Source: Acidobacteriota bacterium (lineage in GTDB: Bacteria > Acidobacteriota > Terriglobia > UBA7540). From it: DNA of 64,000 bases. Numbering within the stretch: position 1 is the stretch's first letter; each line of letters starts with the position of its first letter. Shown here one piece after another: positions 63,742 to 64,000 of this stretch. The notes beneath the pieces were generated by a model. That model did no database searches. It was not told where the DNA came from and saw only the letters and a program-made list of their open reading frames with translations. A program made the position numbers and the translations under genes. The stretch lies in assembly GCA_004298155.1 (NCBI GenBank), contig SCRD01000017.1, forward strand, positions 1-64,000, read 5' to 3'.

Positions 63742-64000
63742 ATGGTCCTTCCACTCCAAATCACCTTTCGCAACCTGCACTCGTCAGAAATGGTAAAAGG
63801 ATGGATCCAGGAAGAAGCCAACAAATTGAATGAATTTTACGGAAAGATTACCAGTTGCCGGGTGGTGGTAGAACTCCCCAACCGGCGCCACAAGGCAGGC
63901 AATCTGTACCACGTGAGGATTGATCTGACCGTACCCGGAGGAGAGATGGTTGTGGAACGGCAGCCTGGTCTCCGAGGACTGCCTGGCCACATTGAGATAA
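63742..64000 (+). CDS. HPF/RaiA-family ribosome-associated protein, 3' end cut by window
   Basis: 86 codons visible. Starts MVLPLQITFRNLHSSEMVKG and continues with WIQEEANKLNEFYGKITSC, LPNRRHKAGNLYHVRIDLTV and PGGEMVVERQ. This is the beta-alpha-beta-beta-beta-alpha fold of hibernation-promoting factor/RaiA, which binds the 30S decoding site in stationary phase. AAGGAGAGCACCA precedes the ATG. It is the first 60-90% of a short HPF, or the N-terminal half of a long one. Confidence 0.88.
   Translation, partial: MVLPLQITFRNLHSSEMVKGWIQEEANKLNEFYGKITSCRVVVELPNRRHKAGNLYHVRIDLTVPGGEMVVERQPGLRGLPGHIEI

Noticed and set aside
1-64000. tRNA or rRNA genes
   Set aside because: Looked for GTTCGANNC arms with flanking stems in all gaps and found none.

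Overview
The window reads as chromosome from a soil-type acidobacterium, probably a metagenome-assembled contig. This is inference. It rests on a high G+C coding background, an Oar-like TonB-dependent receptor with an N-terminal carboxypeptidase-regulatory domain, many secreted glycan and oligosaccharide enzymes, the futalosine menaquinone genes mqnA and mqnC, and bactofilin next to parAB. No rRNA, tRNA, insertion sequence, prophage or CRISPR array was found.

Layout. 1-2.3 kb: the start of a GH29 alpha-L-fucosidase and a Cys/Met PLP enzyme. 2.6-3.2 kb: a LysW-like zinc-ribbon mini-protein and a small exported protein. 3.3-8.7 kb: a minus-strand block purF-lepB-purM-purN-tyrS. 9-14.3 kb: an unknown protein, an NCS1 permease, a PIG-L deacetylase fused to beta-rich domains, and a zinc-ribbon membrane protein. 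14.2-18.3 kb: galT-galK and mqnA-mqnC. 18.8-25.9 kb: pirin, an MFS exporter with a C-terminal ABM-like domain, a DUF4440 protein, a decayed tlpA joined to an MFS gene fragment, a Gfo/Idh/MocA oxidoreductase, osmC, an NmrA-type protein and a small ORF that looks like a gene remnant. 26-37 kb: trpB2, an exported alpha/beta hydrolase, a TPR protein, the TonB receptor, a P1 peptidase and a Tat-exported aldo/keto reductase. 37.3-42.2 kb: two large glucan-processing enzymes (GH63-type and GH133-type). 42.2-45.7 kb: CDGSH protein, hemJ-like, DUF420 (CtaM-like), ctaB and cox3, all for haem-copper oxidase maturation. 46-50.2 kb: an M50 protease, then rsmG-parA-parB-bactofilin with two perfect parS sites, which suggests the replication-origin domain. 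50.4-53.3 kb: a MobB-like P-loop protein convergent with an FdhF/YdeP-type molybdenum oxidoreductase. 54.3-61.8 kb: the conserved dprA-topA-trmFO-xerC cluster, interrupted by an SMP-30 lipoprotein. 62.3-64 kb: a cytidylate-kinase-like protein, a small unknown protein and the start of an HPF/RaiA gene.

The most notable non-gene signals are the two parS sites flanking rsmG, an 18-bp perfect hairpin beside them, a low-G+C tandem array at 53.4-53.7 kb, a family of dispersed TCATTC(C/T)GAG...GAATC elements (one supplies the trmFO stop codon), the tlpA/MFS recombination scar at 22.3 kb, and a CRP-like palindrome at 11.36 kb. No single cassette is clearly a new defence or secretion system. The best candidates for undescribed biology are the MobB-like Cys-containing GTPase paired with the molybdenum enzyme, and the LysW-like carrier that lacks the usual C-terminal EDWGE.
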